Source: Argyresthia goedartella
Lineage: Eukaryota > Arthropoda > Insecta > Lepidoptera > Argyresthiidae
Direction of reading: 5' to 3'
Length of the DNA: 64,000 nucleotides
Assembly (NCBI GenBank): GCA_949825045.1
Contig: OX463812.1
Location: forward strand, 5,130,661 to 5,194,660
The notes beneath the pieces were generated by a model. The model was not told the DNA's origin and did no database searches. It saw only the letters and a list, made by a program, of their open reading frames with translations. This document shows, one piece after another, positions 1-10,915 of this stretch; positions within the stretch are counted from its first letter, which is position 1; the number at the start of each line of letters is the position of its first letter. The position numbers and the translations under genes were made by a program.

Positions 1-1678
1 TTGTGTTGCTGATACCCATGACATCGGTATCTGTGTTGTGTACAGGTAGGTTTAGTTTTTTGTGTGCCCTTTCTGTTATGTAGCACGATTGCGAGCCGGA
101 ATCCAATAGGATTCTCATGCTTTGTTGTTTGTTTTCGTGATCGGTTATGTTTACTACAGCTGTAGATAAGAAAACATGCTTGTTTTGCATCGGCTGTGAA
201 CAAGCATTGTCATTTGACGTGTTGATTTGCTTAATATGCAAGTTTATAGATTGATTTTCGGATGTAGATTGTTGTTGTGGGGTGTATAGCGTCATAGGAC
301 GAGATACGCTCGGTTGTGTAGGTAATCGCTCGGGATTATAGGTAGGACGAGATGTGTTCGGTTGTGTAGGTAATCGCTCGGGATTATAAATAGATTGCTC
401 GTTCGCTGGAGTAGGTATAGTAGGTATGTGTAACAAAGTATGATGTTTACCTGAACACTTGGTACACTTGCTGGCTCGGCAGTTCGGCACCGCGTGATTC
501 GATCTCAGGCAGTTAGTGCAGAGTCGTAACCTCTTCGCAGCTCGGCTGCGAGCTATAGGGCTAAGGGCTAGGAACTGTGTACACTGATTTAGGTAGTGGG
601 TGCCCTTGCAAAAAGGGCAGTGATTATGCTGGGTAGTAGGTGGTTTTGTTACCTTGTTAGCTTCCGGATTGTTGCGGGACGTGGTTATCATCGCCTTTTC
701 AGTTGTATTACTCGAATTCCGGTTTGTATTTTCAACAGCTTGGTTGCTGTTCATCGACTCCAAAAGGTCAGCTCGGGACCTCAAAAAAGTCTTGAAATCC
801 TGTAATGTAGGAAGTTCACGTGAGTTGGATTTTTCTTCCCATTTTAGTTGTAGTGACTTTTCTAGCTTGCTAGATAAAAAGAAAATTATCAATATATCCC
901 AGTTTTCGGTTGCTATATTTAAGCTTCTTAGGGTTCTAAGGTGTTTCGATATGTTATCACCCATGCCCCTTAGTGCCATTGGATTCGATTGTACGCTATC
1001 GATGCCGAAAAGCGCTCGCAAATGATTGTAGACCAATACTTTTGGGTTATTATAGCGTTCGCAAAGTAATTGCCATGCTATGCTGTACCCTTCCTCCGAA
1101 TATTCCAGCGCTCCTATAACTTCCAAAGCACTGCCCTTTAGACAACTTCTCAAATATTTATATTTTTGTATGGGCTTCAGGTTACCCTGATTTATAAGTG
1201 CGTCGAAAGTATCTCGGAATTCGATCCACTGTGTAATGTCTCCATTAAATGAGGGTAGGCTAATATCTGGGTACCTAATGGAATCGCTAGCATCTGAGCT
1301 ATGTTTGCAATGATGTGTAGGTTCTTGTAAGTCGGTCTGGTCTGTCGCTTTTTGATTTAAAGTGCCTTTGGCTTTAGCTATGTATTGATAATACTGAGAT
1401 TCGAAGGAGTCTCTTTCGAGTAACTGCTTGTCAATATCTGAGCAGAGGGTTTCGATATTACTTTGTATTTTATCAAACTGTAAAAACTCGAGTTGCATTT
1501 TGTCTGTGCGCAGCCCAAGCTCGATTATTTGTTCGGCAGTCATCGTTTCGGGTTTTATGGATGCTATAAATTTGACAAATAGGGTCATTTTCCCCTTTAT
1601 AATCCCTCGCTTTCTTATTAGTTCTGATATGCTCTCAGGTTTAGATTTCTCTACGGTTGCCACGTCGTTATTGGGCAT
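1..1678 (-). CDS. BEL/Pao retrotransposon Gag and start of protease (partial, intact frame)
   Basis: The frame is open from ATG at 1678 to the window edge (559 codons, no stop). In BEL/Pao elements this region encodes the particle-forming Gag followed by an aspartic protease. A DUF1759-type gag core lies near residues 140-300 (PSFNGD, then W-x2-F-x-D). Three zinc-knuckle-like Cys/His clusters follow at about 352-412, including CTNCLRSNHAVPNC (C-x2-C-x4-H-x4-C). The DUF1758 protease active-site motif LLDSGSQS is near residue 522. Two in-frame 16-residue Pro-rich repeats sit between knuckles and protease. Start choice: first ATG after an AT-rich leader, and the family usually starts just upstream of the gag core. 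RT, RNase H and integrase should lie to the left, outside the window. The absence of any stop contrasts with the two dead BEL/Pao copies further right and suggests a younger insertion. Confidence 0.9.
   Translation of the reverse strand, partial: MPNNDVATVEKSKPESISELIRKRGIIKGKMTLFVKFIASIKPETMTAEQIIELGLRTDKMQLEFLQFDKIQSNIETLCSDIDKQLLERDSFESQYYQYIAKAKGTLNQKATDQTDLQEPTHHCKHSSDASDSIRYPDISLPSFNGDITQWIEFRDTFDALINQGNLKPIQKYKYLRSCLKGSALEVIGALEYSEEGYSIAWQLLCERYNNPKVLVYNHLRALFGIDSVQSNPMALRGMGDNISKHLRTLRSLNIATENWDILIIFFLSSKLEKSLQLKWEEKSNSRELPTLQDFKTFLRSRADLLESMNSNQAVENTNRNSSNTTEKAMITTSRNNPEANKVTKPPTTQHNHCPFCKGTHYLNQCTQFLALSPIARSRAAKRLRLCTNCLRSNHAVPNCRASKCTKCSGKHHTLLHIPTIPTPANEQSIYNPERLPTQPNTSRPTYNPERLPTQPSVSRPMTLYTPQQQSTSENQSINLHIKQINTSNDNACSQPMQNKHVFLSTAVVNITDHENKQQSMRILLDSGSQSCYITERAHKKLNLPVHNTDTDVMGISNT
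296..391 (-). repeat. 48-bp in-frame tandem duplication in gag-protease linker
   Basis: Two 48-bp units (296-343 and 344-391) differ at only a few bases and keep the reading frame. Each encodes a 16-residue unit containing YNPERLPTQP. The repeat lies in the proline-rich linker between the zinc knuckles and the protease. Confidence 0.85.
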
Positions 1679-2373
1679 TTTAGCTAATGGGAATATTTAG
1701 ATAGATAGATATAGATAGATATTGTTTGATAGGTAGATTAACGACGAATTTCCTCAGAGTCTCGTTTGTGCGTCATACAGACACTATCGCGTTCCTTGAT
1801 ATCATCATATGGAAATGTCGAAATTTACCAATAATTTACCTACTAATAACGGTGTATAGATAAAATAAATGGGGGGGAAATTTTGTGCCAACTCACGTGA
1901 TCGGTAGATACTTATGTTTTTATGTCTCTCGTCTCTGGCGCGCCTTTCGTCCAACAGCAGGGGCGGCTCCTCGGCTTCCGACGGGTCTCGAGTCCAGTCT
2001 CGGCTGGACGCTCCACCGGGCTTCGGATATGCTGCTCCTTGTACGTCCGTTGGGTTTCGGCTGCTCGGTGATTTGATTCTCGGCTGATGGTCTTCAGATG
2101 TTGGGGGGCACACGCGGGACGCACGTGGTGATGTCTTAGTGTGTTTTCCTGGGGTTTCGCCTTGCAGGATCACTTTCTTCGACGCCTCGTGGTCGCTTTT
2201 ACTTGTTCTAATGCAGGAACGAATTTCAGACGGCTGTTGAAACGAATACGCGGCAATAACGCGGCAATACGCAAGATGGCTGCGACCATGTGCTCGCGCC
2301 TTTGTCCTTGTCGCGGGCGGCGCGGCGGCGTATTTGCAGGTTTCTTCCGTCCAATTTCTTCACTGCGTTATTT
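1679..2373 (-). other. 5' leader of the BEL/Pao element
   Basis: This is the stretch between the gag ATG and the primer-binding site. It contains a short GATA-rich run near 1698-1740 and a GC-rich middle (1920-2130). Open frames here on both strands have no recognisable domain and look like chance frames in GC-rich sequence. I see no intact gene. Confidence 0.55.
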
Positions 2374-2391
2374 CGAACGTCGGGGTCACCA
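2374..2391 (-). promoter_or_regulatory. Probable tRNA primer-binding site
   Basis: On the minus strand the sequence reads TGGTGACCCCGACG directly after a CA dinucleotide. BEL/Pao elements commonly have a TGGTGACCCCGACG-like motif directly after the 5' LTR, where a tRNA 3' end primes minus-strand synthesis. The position, about 700 bp upstream of gag, fits. I did not identify which tRNA. Confidence 0.6.
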
Positions 2392-2787
2392 TGAAAATGG
2401 GTGCCCCAAATAATAGGTGTTTAGTTTTATCTGAAGATATTTAATTCGGTTTGTACAAGGTATTCGCAGCTCGGGCTCTAATGCGAGAATGGTGGTTAAA
2501 TCGAGTTGAACGGAATTTATAAGATATGGTTAATTAGCGCCATCTAGCCTTTATTAGTCGAACCACCTCTAAAGGTATTGATTTAGGGTATAGTTGTGGG
2601 TGAGGTGGTTCGTACTATGGAAGACTAGATGGCGCTGTACATTGATGCTATGATGTCATTTTGACAGTGCCTGTGAGAGTTATGTAATGTGACTATTATT
2701 TTGATATAAATATAATTGGACTTGTGTTAGACGATCATAAGTTTTTCGCAGTCTTCATATGTTTGTGTGCGCAACCAAAGACGTATG
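2392..2787 (-). repeat. Probable 5' LTR of the BEL/Pao element (outer edge approximate)
   Basis: The inner edge is set by the CA before the primer-binding site (base 2392). The outer edge cannot be seen because the partner LTR is outside the window. The next recognisable sequence is the tail of a minus-strand non-LTR fragment near 2788, so the LTR is at most about 400 bp. It contains a 101-bp inverted repeat (2536-2636). Confidence 0.5.
2536..2636. repeat. 101-bp interrupted palindrome
   Basis: AGCGCCATCTAG (2536-2547) is perfectly complementary to CTAGATGGCGCT (2625-2636). Inner arms GAACCACCTC and GAGGTGGTTC (2602-2611) also pair. It looks like a tiny inverted-repeat insertion or a folded element inside the probable LTR. 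Confidence 0.8.
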
Positions 2788-4070
2788 TTTTTATTATTAT
2801 CAAATGTGTTATTAGACCAAAGGTCAATGTGCTTACTCAAATTATTATAAATATAGGGTCCCAGAAATTTGAAAAATCACTGCATAAATTTGGTTCGTAC
2901 TAATACTATGTGAAATACTTTATCTCTTCTTCTTTTAGTACGTGAGTTATTTTGATGTGGGGAATTGTTTTTGTGTTGTTTCAGAACAATGCTATGTATA
3001 AACAGCTGTCTAACCGAGAGGACATCACAGAAGCTGTACAATTCAGTTGTAGGGAAACAATATGGTTTAAATGTACACACCTTCAAGACCGCTCTTTGAG
3101 CCCGCTCAAGTTGCAAAAGTGTACTGCTATGAGTACCTCCCCAACTGGAGATGCAGTATCGTAGGAGTGATTCACATAATGCCACATATATCCTTTTCAT
3201 TAGAAGCGGTTCAGCCACATGTCTAAGACCCTTAAATATATAAGTCAGTTTCCTAACCTTGGAGCTGAGCATTTGAATGTGAATTTGGAAATTTAGGTTA
3301 GAATCGAGCATGATACCTAGATATCTCATTGAGGATGTCCGGTCTAAGGGTCCACAGCCGCAGAAGCCAGCAACAGAATCAGATACATTTAGTGTAAGAA
3401 CGTTACTATTCAACCAATTCAGAACTACTCTAAAACCAGCCTCTGCCAAGTCTTTGACATCACTCCATGATGTGCCATTAAAAAGAAGTACAGTGTCATC
3501 GGCGAAGGTTACAATTTTGCAATTCTTGAGTTTGAGCAAGCACAGATCGTTGATGTAAATAAGGAATAATGTAGGTCCAAGGACTGAACCTTGGGGAACA
3601 CCAAACGATACAGCTGCTTCGGTACTTGTTTCCTCATCAATTCTGACACACTGCCGCCGACTACTCATGTAGCTCTTAAACAATTGAAGGGTTTCGCCTC
3701 TCACACCCAAGATTTCAAGTTACTGAAGCAAGATGGGGACAGAGACTGTATCAAATGCCTTGGCCAGGTCAAGGAAAATTCCTAGGCATTTATTGCTGTC
3801 ATCCAGTTCCTTGGCCACATGAGTCCCAAGGTCATCAATTGCATCTGAAGTGGACTTTCCCCTTCTGAAACCATATTGATTTGGTGCCAGGAATTCATTT
3901 TGCTCCAAATAGTTAATAAGTCTAGAATTAATAACCTTTTCCAAAATTTTAGACAGGACTGGAAGCAGGGAAATTGACCTATAATTATTAACACTATCTC
4001 TTTCACCATTCTTATAAATAGGAATTACGATTGATTTTTTCAACACATCAGGAAACACGTTCTCAGAAAG
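2788..4070 (-). pseudogene. CR1-like non-LTR reverse transcriptase fragment (element G)
   Basis: One reading frame runs from about 4058 to 2877, broken by a single TAA near 3719. It covers RT from the 'IPIYKNGERDS' region through LDLAKAFDT, VPQGSVLGP and the catalytic FADD box (FADDTVLLF), then the C-terminal domain with SSWGG. The endonuclease and the RT N-terminus are missing, so the copy is 5' truncated as usual for target-primed insertions. A short TAA-type tail lies near 2788-2800. No RNase H domain is visible. The TAA replaces a codon in the LLQ-x-LE stretch, which is LLQKLE in element E. The protein resembles elements B, C, E and F of this window but is too different to be the same copy family. 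Confidence 0.85.
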
Positions 4071-4276
4071 ACATTAAATACCTATGTCATTTTATCGATT
4101 CGCCATCGTTGTTATTGAAAGTAGTCAAGCCGCCAAGATAAGATTTTTTGAGTATACCTTAATAAATACCACCACCCTTTTTGTTCGGCCGTGCCTGCCA
4201 TTCAAGATTGATCATAGTCACGAGCGCCGATGACCATAGAATACTGCTTAAATCAACGGATACAGATGTTATAGAT
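4071..4276. other. Short unassigned spacer
   Basis: About 200 bp between the 5' break of element G and the tail of the next non-LTR fragment. I see no coding or repeat signal. Confidence 0.4.
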
Positions 4277-4603
4277 ATTAATAATAATAATAATAATAAT
4301 CGTTTATTCTTGAAAATTTTACAACATAAATCTTGTTATTACACTAGGTAAGGAACAAGGGATGATCACTACTCCCTAAAATAGGGCGAACCCTGTGGTA
4401 TAGGTTAAGTAGTAGAACTTCCCTCCAGTAAGTGACACTTAACAATTTTACAAAATGAACAGAGTAAAAAGAACAGTTTTCTAGCAGTAAATAGTTAAAT
4501 GATTAAATGTATACAGGTAGTATGTTTTTTATCTAGACATCGTGGTTACTAACTTATTTAGAAAAATATATTAAATGTGTAGTGTGAGTGTCTGTGTGTG
4601 TGG

Positions 4604-4658
<55 letters not shown>

Positions 4659-4870
4659 TGTGTATGAGTGAGGGTGTGTGTATGAGTGAGGGTGTGTTTG
4701 TGTGTGTGTGAGTGAGGGTGTGTGTGTATGAGTGAGGGTGTATGTGTGTGTGTGTGAGAGTCGTATGAGTATGTCCATATTTAAAAAATAATATTTGGAA
4801 TTACCTTTTTCCATAAGTATCTTCTTACAGGCTAATCATTCAATGTTATCCCTCCCCCCTCATGCCGCGT
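4277..4870 (-). mobile_element. 3' end of a truncated CR1-like non-LTR element
   Basis: The left edge is an (AAT)n run followed by CGTTTATTC, the same junction as in the insert at 23257 and 37393. On the minus strand this is a 3' terminus with an ATT-repeat tail. Only 3' UTR is recognisable, with a GT-rich block at 4584-4770. The motif ATAGGGCGAACCCTGTGG resembles the equivalent position in element F. The 5' limit is approximate. Confidence 0.65.
4584..4770. repeat. (TG)n-rich microsatellite with GAGTGAGGG variants
   Basis: An almost pure TG run followed by variant units TATGAGTGAGGGTG. It lies within the 3' UTR of the surrounding non-LTR fragment. The open frame across it encodes only His-Thr repeats and is not a gene. 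Confidence 0.9.
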
Positions 4871-7486
4871 AAGACTGAATTAGGACAGAATTGGAGAAGC
4901 TTCTTATGAACATGAATTTATCCACAGTGAGAATCGACACCTGGTAAAATACAGCCTTATTTTTGCCAGATACTCGTATTTGTATTTAGCAGATTATGTA
5001 ATGCTTGTATGCCTAATAAAAACTTCGTCAACTTAAAAAAAATGTGTAAAATTAGCGTTTTCCCACACAAAATTAGACTTCTGTTTAGTCATGTTTACAA
5101 AGAATGTGCTGCATTTAACGTTTATTTAGAGGTCAAGCTATATATAAAAAATTATATACGAGTAGTAGGAAGGTTTATTATATGTTTCACCTGTAGGACC
5201 TAGAAATAGGACCAAAAGCTTGCATTTGCAGTAAGAAAACAGCAAGGCGATATTCGAATCACGAAAACAAGCCATGAAGTATTTTCCCGGTGGATTGTAG
5301 TGCGCATAATGTATAATTTTGCCGAAGTCTCAAATTCTCAACTTGTGCCCAACTTAAAGAAACTTGTTTTCTTCTGTGAAACTGTGCTGAGAAACCGTTT
5401 TAAAATGGCGCTTCAAAACTACACTTTAAATTTCTTCTCTTATGTTTGTATAACAAATCAATGAAAAATGCCAATTGTAATCTGAGTTCTCTTTATCGAG
5501 AAAGATGGTTGTTATAAGTTTGAAGCGTCTGTCTATTTGTTTCTGTCTATGGAACTCTCTCGCTCAAATGGATGGAAATATTTTAATGCGGTTTTTTAGA
5601 GTGGCTAGTAGAGTTTAAATGTTGACTTCTATTTACAATTTAGAGAGAAGCCAGAGCTGGAGGATCGCTGACATACTTTACAGAAGCCATCATTATTATA
5701 CGACATCTACATAAAGACAAATAGCTGTAAATTTCATTTTCTTATGGATATTCGATAACCCTTTGATTAACCATTTTTCAATTTTCAAGGCAATTTTCAA
5801 GTTGATTTTAATAAATAATAACATAATGATTTTAATCCTTAAGTAACATGCTTAATGTACTAACGTCACAATGCCATAATTCCTATTGCAAAGTTGTAAA
5901 TAAATGAATGAATAGTATCATATGGCCTCATGACCCAAATGTCGAAACTAACATCGCTATTTTGTTTTCATTTGCCTAAATCTATTAATCTTCATTCTAT
6001 AGAATTACGCGGCCGTCGACAGACAGATACAATAAGCGTTTGATGCGAACAAATTTCTAATTTAGGCGTTATAATTTACTGACTGCGTTCTCTAACGTAA
6101 AGCTTAAATACAGACTAATCAACTGTGTGTACGAACTGGAAACAAGAGCGATAGTAACATTGCTGGGGTGTCTTGCTTGTTCGGGTGTAAGAGAAAGATG
6201 GTATCAAATTTCAAGGTGATTTTCTCAGTATGCCGTGTGCAATCATTCCAAAGCTTTCACTTTATTTCGGATCTCCGCGGGAATCACACATTATTTTTGA
6301 GTTTCCGTACCAGAAGGGTGCCAAACGGGACCCTATTACTAAGCCACCTCTGTCCGTCTTACGTCTCTCCGTCAATTCTTCCGTCGGCGGGGTGAATATC
6401 ATGAACATTTTCACAGGATGTGTATTTCTGTTGCCGCTACTGCCACAAATAATTATTATCACGAGATTTTATAGATTAAAGGGTTCACACACAAGAGACG
6501 TGTTTTAATATCTCTGGCCCCTGCGAATTAACAAATCATCATCATTCAAATATCATCGCAGTATTCGCTATCATAGCCTAGTGTTGCCTGTGACGAAATC
6601 AGTTTGAAATCGGATCCGCAATCTGTAGATACGTGGTATCGAAACCGCATTCGTCAACGCAAACTGCGTTCGTTTTTTTGTTTTAGTTTTTTTTATCTTT
6701 TAATGTTTTCTCGTTCGATGCTACGGAGACCTTCGTGTGCGAATCCGGCACTCACATTCACCGATTTTATGCATAAGATGACCTGATAACTTATGAGTAT
6801 TGATGAAATGGCTTGACATGGGCACAATTGTGCTTATGATACCCAGTATGAGAAAATGTGTGACATAATTACTGCCTAGGATAGATAAAAAGGTTATTGT
6901 GCTCTTATACGTAAGGGACGGTTTTAATTTGTGTTTTGAAACCGTTATTGCTATCCTTGGATAATATCAAAAATCCCCGAATTCTGAATTATATTTATAG
7001 TCCCAAAACTACTGCTAAGTATTTCAGCAAAGTTGCCAGACTAAAGTTTCACAATTTGAGAACGTTTTCAATCAAAAAGTTTGAAAAGGTCTACTTCGAG
7101 GGTCATTCAGAAATCCCTTATTGTTAGTTGCTCATTACATTAAGTATACAAATCAGTATCTCAGATACAAACGTAAGATTTATTCAGTCCCTATGGCCAA
7201 CAAGTTTCCGCTCGGGTGTAATTTACTTTGAAGAGTAGAGAACTTGACGGAGTGTTTGTGAAGTGTTTGAGTATTCCCTTCGAGGATATTTGTAGGCTGG
7301 AAAATGGATTGTCCTGGACTTAGAGATTGAATTCAAAGAATTATTAAAAACGACTTCTGAGCTAAAAATAGCACCTTCGCTGCTTGATTTTGGGTTCTCT
7401 GGCGGAAAAATTCTATTCCTTACTCGTTCGAAAAGGCTTTTAACGAACCTTGCTAAGAGCTTCGGCTCGTGCCGTAAACTTCTCGG
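4871..7486. other. No gene recognised
   Basis: AT-rich sequence with only short open frames (longest about 90 codons) and no domain, repeat family or RNA gene that I can identify. It could be intergenic or intronic. Confidence 0.5.
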
Positions 7487-8030
7487 TTCGTCAAAGTCAA
7501 AGTACTTTATTACTGTAGATATTTACATATACTTAGCAAATGTCAATTTTGCCTCTTCTCTACATTGGACCACTGTGGGAGAAGAAGGGCGAAGACACTC
7601 CCACAGATGGATTTTTAGATCTCTTTTAAAAATAGGTTGTGCTTAACTAATACAAATATGAAAAATTTCATTATTATGATTAATAAGCAGGAATAAATAG
7701 TTACAAAATTATTAACAGCAAGGCCTGTGTTGAGCTAGATTAACCCCATACAGTCCTGTCATTTTAGTAATCTTGAACATTGTAATATCCCTTTTTTGAC
7801 AAAGTCGCTTTAACATGCTTTTTAAATTGCTCAAATGGCAATTTCAAAATCTCCAGAGGTATCTTATCATAGTAGAGAATACACTGACCCTTAAAAGAAT
7901 TGCTAACCTTCGCGAGTCTAAATCGGGGCGCACACAGTCTGTGATTATTTCTTAGGTTAACATTACAGCTATCGCTAATTTTGGAAAATGTTGTAAGGTT
8001 CTTGCGTACATACATTATATTTTCGAAAAC
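7487..8030 (-). mobile_element. Family A non-LTR element, 3' end only
   Basis: A TCAAAG-repeat tail is followed by the conserved 3' UTR, including the hairpin CTGTGGGAG...CTCCCACAG at 7574-7607. An 83-codon C-terminal RT remnant follows (8015-7764, containing CNVNLRNNHRL). The same segment occurs at 27399-27960. The copy stops abruptly near 8030, a typical 5' truncation. Confidence 0.85.
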
Positions 8031-8715
8031 ATAAGCCTTTGCGAACCCGTGGAAAATGATCTATTTCACTTCAACAGCTCGAACAACAGGCTTTTGCTGC
8101 GAGTAAACAGTGTGCAAAGTTGCATTTTGCTCGCTGACTGAGACAAAGTGGCTTTTTAATTTTGAATGCCACGGACATAGGCGAAATCGCAAACAGCCTA
8201 TGGGCATAGAGTTATAATTATTTATTTAGTTATTTGGCTGTCACAGATACCGATATCGATTTTTAACTCGATTCATTTGCTTCTATCTCCTCGCCATTTT
8301 AGTTGAAAATAAATACAATATATATAATAACTAGTTAACAAATATACTTCACGAACTGTGCTAAAAATAGCTGCGTGAAAAAAGGGAAAAAAATATGCGT
8401 TGCAATTTTTAAATGAATGAATTGGGGAGAGTTTTTGGGATCCTGGAGAGGAACGCGAACGCTCGAGGCGCGAATATTGGACATGCGATATATATTTACT
8501 GTCGTTGTCTCAAACTTTGGGAAGTTGACCAGAAGTGCGGGATTTATATGCGGCAATTTTGTGCATGTTTGAATTTTAAAGGCCACTTTATTTGAGTGTA
8601 TAGCTATATCGTTATCATCCTTCGTCAAAATGTTCTAAAATATTGGCGTTAATTTTGGTAAGTTATTAATTATATTTACTTCTTTTAAATAAGGGTGGTT
8701 ATGTTTACACCTAAG
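8031..8715. other. No gene recognised
   Basis: AT-rich, with no supported feature. Short overlapping frames on both strands near 8335-8628 show no domain. Confidence 0.5.
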
Positions 8716-9594
8716 GTCACCGTAAGATTGTCAAAACCGTTAGTTGATAAATTCGTAAGTACGCGTTAGTTAGTAAACTATCGACAAATCGTTAACCAGA
8801 CCGAGAGGGTTTAGAATTTACGTTTATTTTGTTCTTACATGTCAACCTAACACGAAGACTATTCGGGGGCTTCACTGCGCTAACCCGCCCTAGTATTCAT
8901 CTAAGCTACCCACAGCTATCGAGAGATAGGTTGCGGGACGTTGCACGTGCGAACAAATCTAGCCCCGATAGTCTTCATATAAAACATTCTCGGTAGTCAC
9001 CGGGTGACGCAGTGACGAATTCATTTCCACTGTTTTTCGAAAATGCCGACCTGTGCAATACTCATGTGCAAAAATAGAAGCGGTAAATGTAAAATAAATA
9101 TGTCATATTAACAAAGAAAGTATTGTTTTATTTATATAACCCGGCATAAATACCACTGTCTATAAATTATAATGGATTGATGAAACACGCTGTCCTTGCA
9201 ATGTCCCAGCACTAGCTCGACTAGCTAGTGTACCTGCGGTAGTGTAGGTGTGTTCGGAAGATAGGTGCATGACATTGCACTGACCAATAAAAGCGGAAGG
9301 ATTGATGTATGAGTGGTGTAGATGTGTGCGTGGTTTTAATTTTGGGCGACACTGGTTCCGATACAAGCTTAGCGCCAAGGGCCTATCTCTCGATATCTGT
9401 GAAGCTACCGCAGTGTTTGCTCTGGTATTTCCTTTGGTATTCAAGTTTAAACCAGTTCACAGTTTTACGGTTTATTATAAACTAACGCGTTATGTCGTAA
9501 TTAGGTACAGTTTATAATTAATCAATAGTTTATAAACAAACAAGAAAAAAAACGTTAGATTATAAACTAACGGTTTTGACAATCTTACGGTGAC
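8716..9594. mobile_element. Non-autonomous DNA transposon with 30-bp terminal inverted repeats
   Basis: The ends are perfect inverted repeats of about 30 bp. The left end starts GTCACCGTAAGATTGTC and runs into AAAACCGTTAGTT, and the right end at 9565-9594 is its complement. No clear target-site duplication is seen. Inside are a THAP-like protein start at 9043, an inverted pair around CTATCGAGAGATAGG (near 8920 and 9380), and a copy of a GGGGGCTTCACT module shared with two other elements. Total 879 bp, too short for a transposase. The THAP start suggests descent from a P-element-like or THAP-bearing transposon (inference). Confidence 0.8.
9043..9082 (+). pseudogene. THAP-domain-like first exon remnant
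   Basis: The ATG at 9043 opens MPTCAILMCKNRSG, which fits the N-terminus of THAP zinc fingers (M-P-x-C, then C-x-N-R). These DNA-binding domains begin P-element-type transposases and THAP proteins. The frame is followed at 9083 by GTAAAT, a plausible splice donor. In unspliced DNA the frame ends within a few codons. No second exon with the remaining Cys-His ligands was found inside the element, so this looks like a remnant. Resemblance by chance over 14 residues is possible. Confidence 0.4.
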
Positions 9595-9844
9595 ACATAT
9601 ATTTGTGACTTTGACATTTACTAGGAGTCTAATTGCGGGTTTTTCCACAGGATTTCTACGACGCTAAGTGTGTCTTGGTATTTATTACTTATTTGATCAT
9701 TAGATTAGCTTCTATTTATGGACTTTAAAGGAGCTCTAAGATTCCAGAGTAAAATCCACTTGATACTCGAGATTTTGATGGAGAGATGCCGCGTAGTTCT
9801 ACATCTTACTTAGGATTTTAAAGTTTGTACCAAGTTCATAATGT
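9595..9844. other. Short unassigned spacer
   Basis: No supported feature between the inverted-repeat element and the next family A tail. Confidence 0.4.
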
Positions 9845-10090
9845 ATATGATGGGGTTGTATGGGGTTAATCTAGTTCAACACAGTCTCGTTTATTAATTA
9901 TAATAACTAATATTGTAATACTTGTATTAGGTAAGCACGAGAAATGTCTAAAAGGGATCTAAAATCAATCTGTGGGGGTTACTACGCCATTCTTCTCCCA
10001 CAGTGGTCCAATGTAGAGAAGCGGCAAAAAATGACGTTTTCTAAGTAAATATTAATATCTACAGTGATAAATTAAATTGACTTTTACTTT
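9845..10090 (+). mobile_element. Family A non-LTR element, 3' end only (opposite orientation)
   Basis: This is the reverse complement of the family A 3' UTR. It starts near GGGGTTAATCTAG, includes the conserved hairpin around 9980-10013, and ends in TTGACTTTTACTTTGA, matching the TTTTGAC-type tails of other copies. It is the only plus-strand family A piece in the window. Confidence 0.75.
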
Positions 10091-10106
10091 GATGAGATAT
10101 ATATAT

Positions 10107-10753
10107 GTTACGGCTAAAGCTGGGTATGAAGCTAAACATAAGTTTAGCCGGCTAGTCTTAAGATTAATTTCGAGCCTCGGCTAATGTCCGAAATAATATT
10201 CATTGCGATAAATGATTTCAACATTAGTCGGCTAAACTGCAGTTCAGCCTTGACGCTGTTGAGGCTAAAGATGGGTGAGAAAATATGGTTAACATTAGCC
10301 GACTAAAAATATGTAAGTTTATTTTTCAGTATACTTAGGCTAATAAACAAAAAATACTTATACTCGTATTATTATAGTTTTTGTTGTTGGTACTTAGATA
10401 TTCAATCTAACACGAAGTATCCTTTATCAAGGGGGCTTCACTTCGCTCACACCCTTTACCCTTCACCTAAGTTACAGCAGTGTTTTGCCCTGATTTTAGA
10501 AATAGCTTTCTCTTCTGAATAAAATTACCCCGCCCCGCTCCCCGCAGTCGCACGAATACTTCGTTTTCAACATTAGCTAGCTTATGTCCAACATTAACCG
10601 AAACGCATCGGCTAATGTGCAGTCTAGCCGATTAAAGATGACATCCGTTATCACAAACGAACATCACTTCGGACATTAACCGAGGCTCGAAATTAATCTT
10701 AAGACTAGCCGGCTAAACTTAAGTTTAGTTTCACACCTAGCTTTAGCCGTAAC
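10107..10753. mobile_element. 647-bp inverted-repeat DNA element (MITE-like)
   Basis: Long terminal inverted repeats of about 90 bp: the left arm starts GTTACGGCTAAAGCTGGG, and the right arm (10665-10753) is the complement with a few mismatches. The interior repeats shorter GGCTAA/TTAGCC motifs and holds a copy of the shared GGGGGCTTCACTTCG module at about 10400-10480. There is no coding capacity. It abuts the tail of the family A fragment on its left. Confidence 0.85.
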
Positions 10754-10870
10754 ATATACATACCTCCCACACATGTGGCAAATGTTGCCAAAGTGGACAA
10801 TGAAGGAGTATTCGAATCTGTTTTGAAAGGACTACATATTATTGTCCACGCAGGAGGGAACACTAGTTTT

Positions 10871-10906
10871 GTTAAGAATGCACTATATTAATAGTGCATT
10901 CTTAAC
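10871..10906. repeat. Perfect hairpin with ATTA loop (first of a pair)
   Basis: A perfect 16-bp stem (GTTAAGAATGCACTAT and its complement) with a four-base loop, ATTA. It lies 9 bp from a second hairpin with the same loop. Confidence 0.9.
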
Positions 10907-10915
10907 CATAGTGTT

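Noticed and set aside
296..391. Two-unit repeat as a CRISPR array
   Set aside because: Only two direct units, no spacers, in a eukaryotic coding frame.
1805..2173. 122-codon minus frame in the BEL/Pao leader
   Set aside because: Overlaps open frames on both strands in GC-rich sequence, has no domain, and sits where the family has untranslated leader.
4554..4814. 86-codon minus-strand frame rich in His-Thr
   Set aside because: Pure translation of the TG microsatellite.
6168..6508. Overlapping frames of 75-92 codons
   Set aside because: No domain, both strands open, no neighbouring exon signals.
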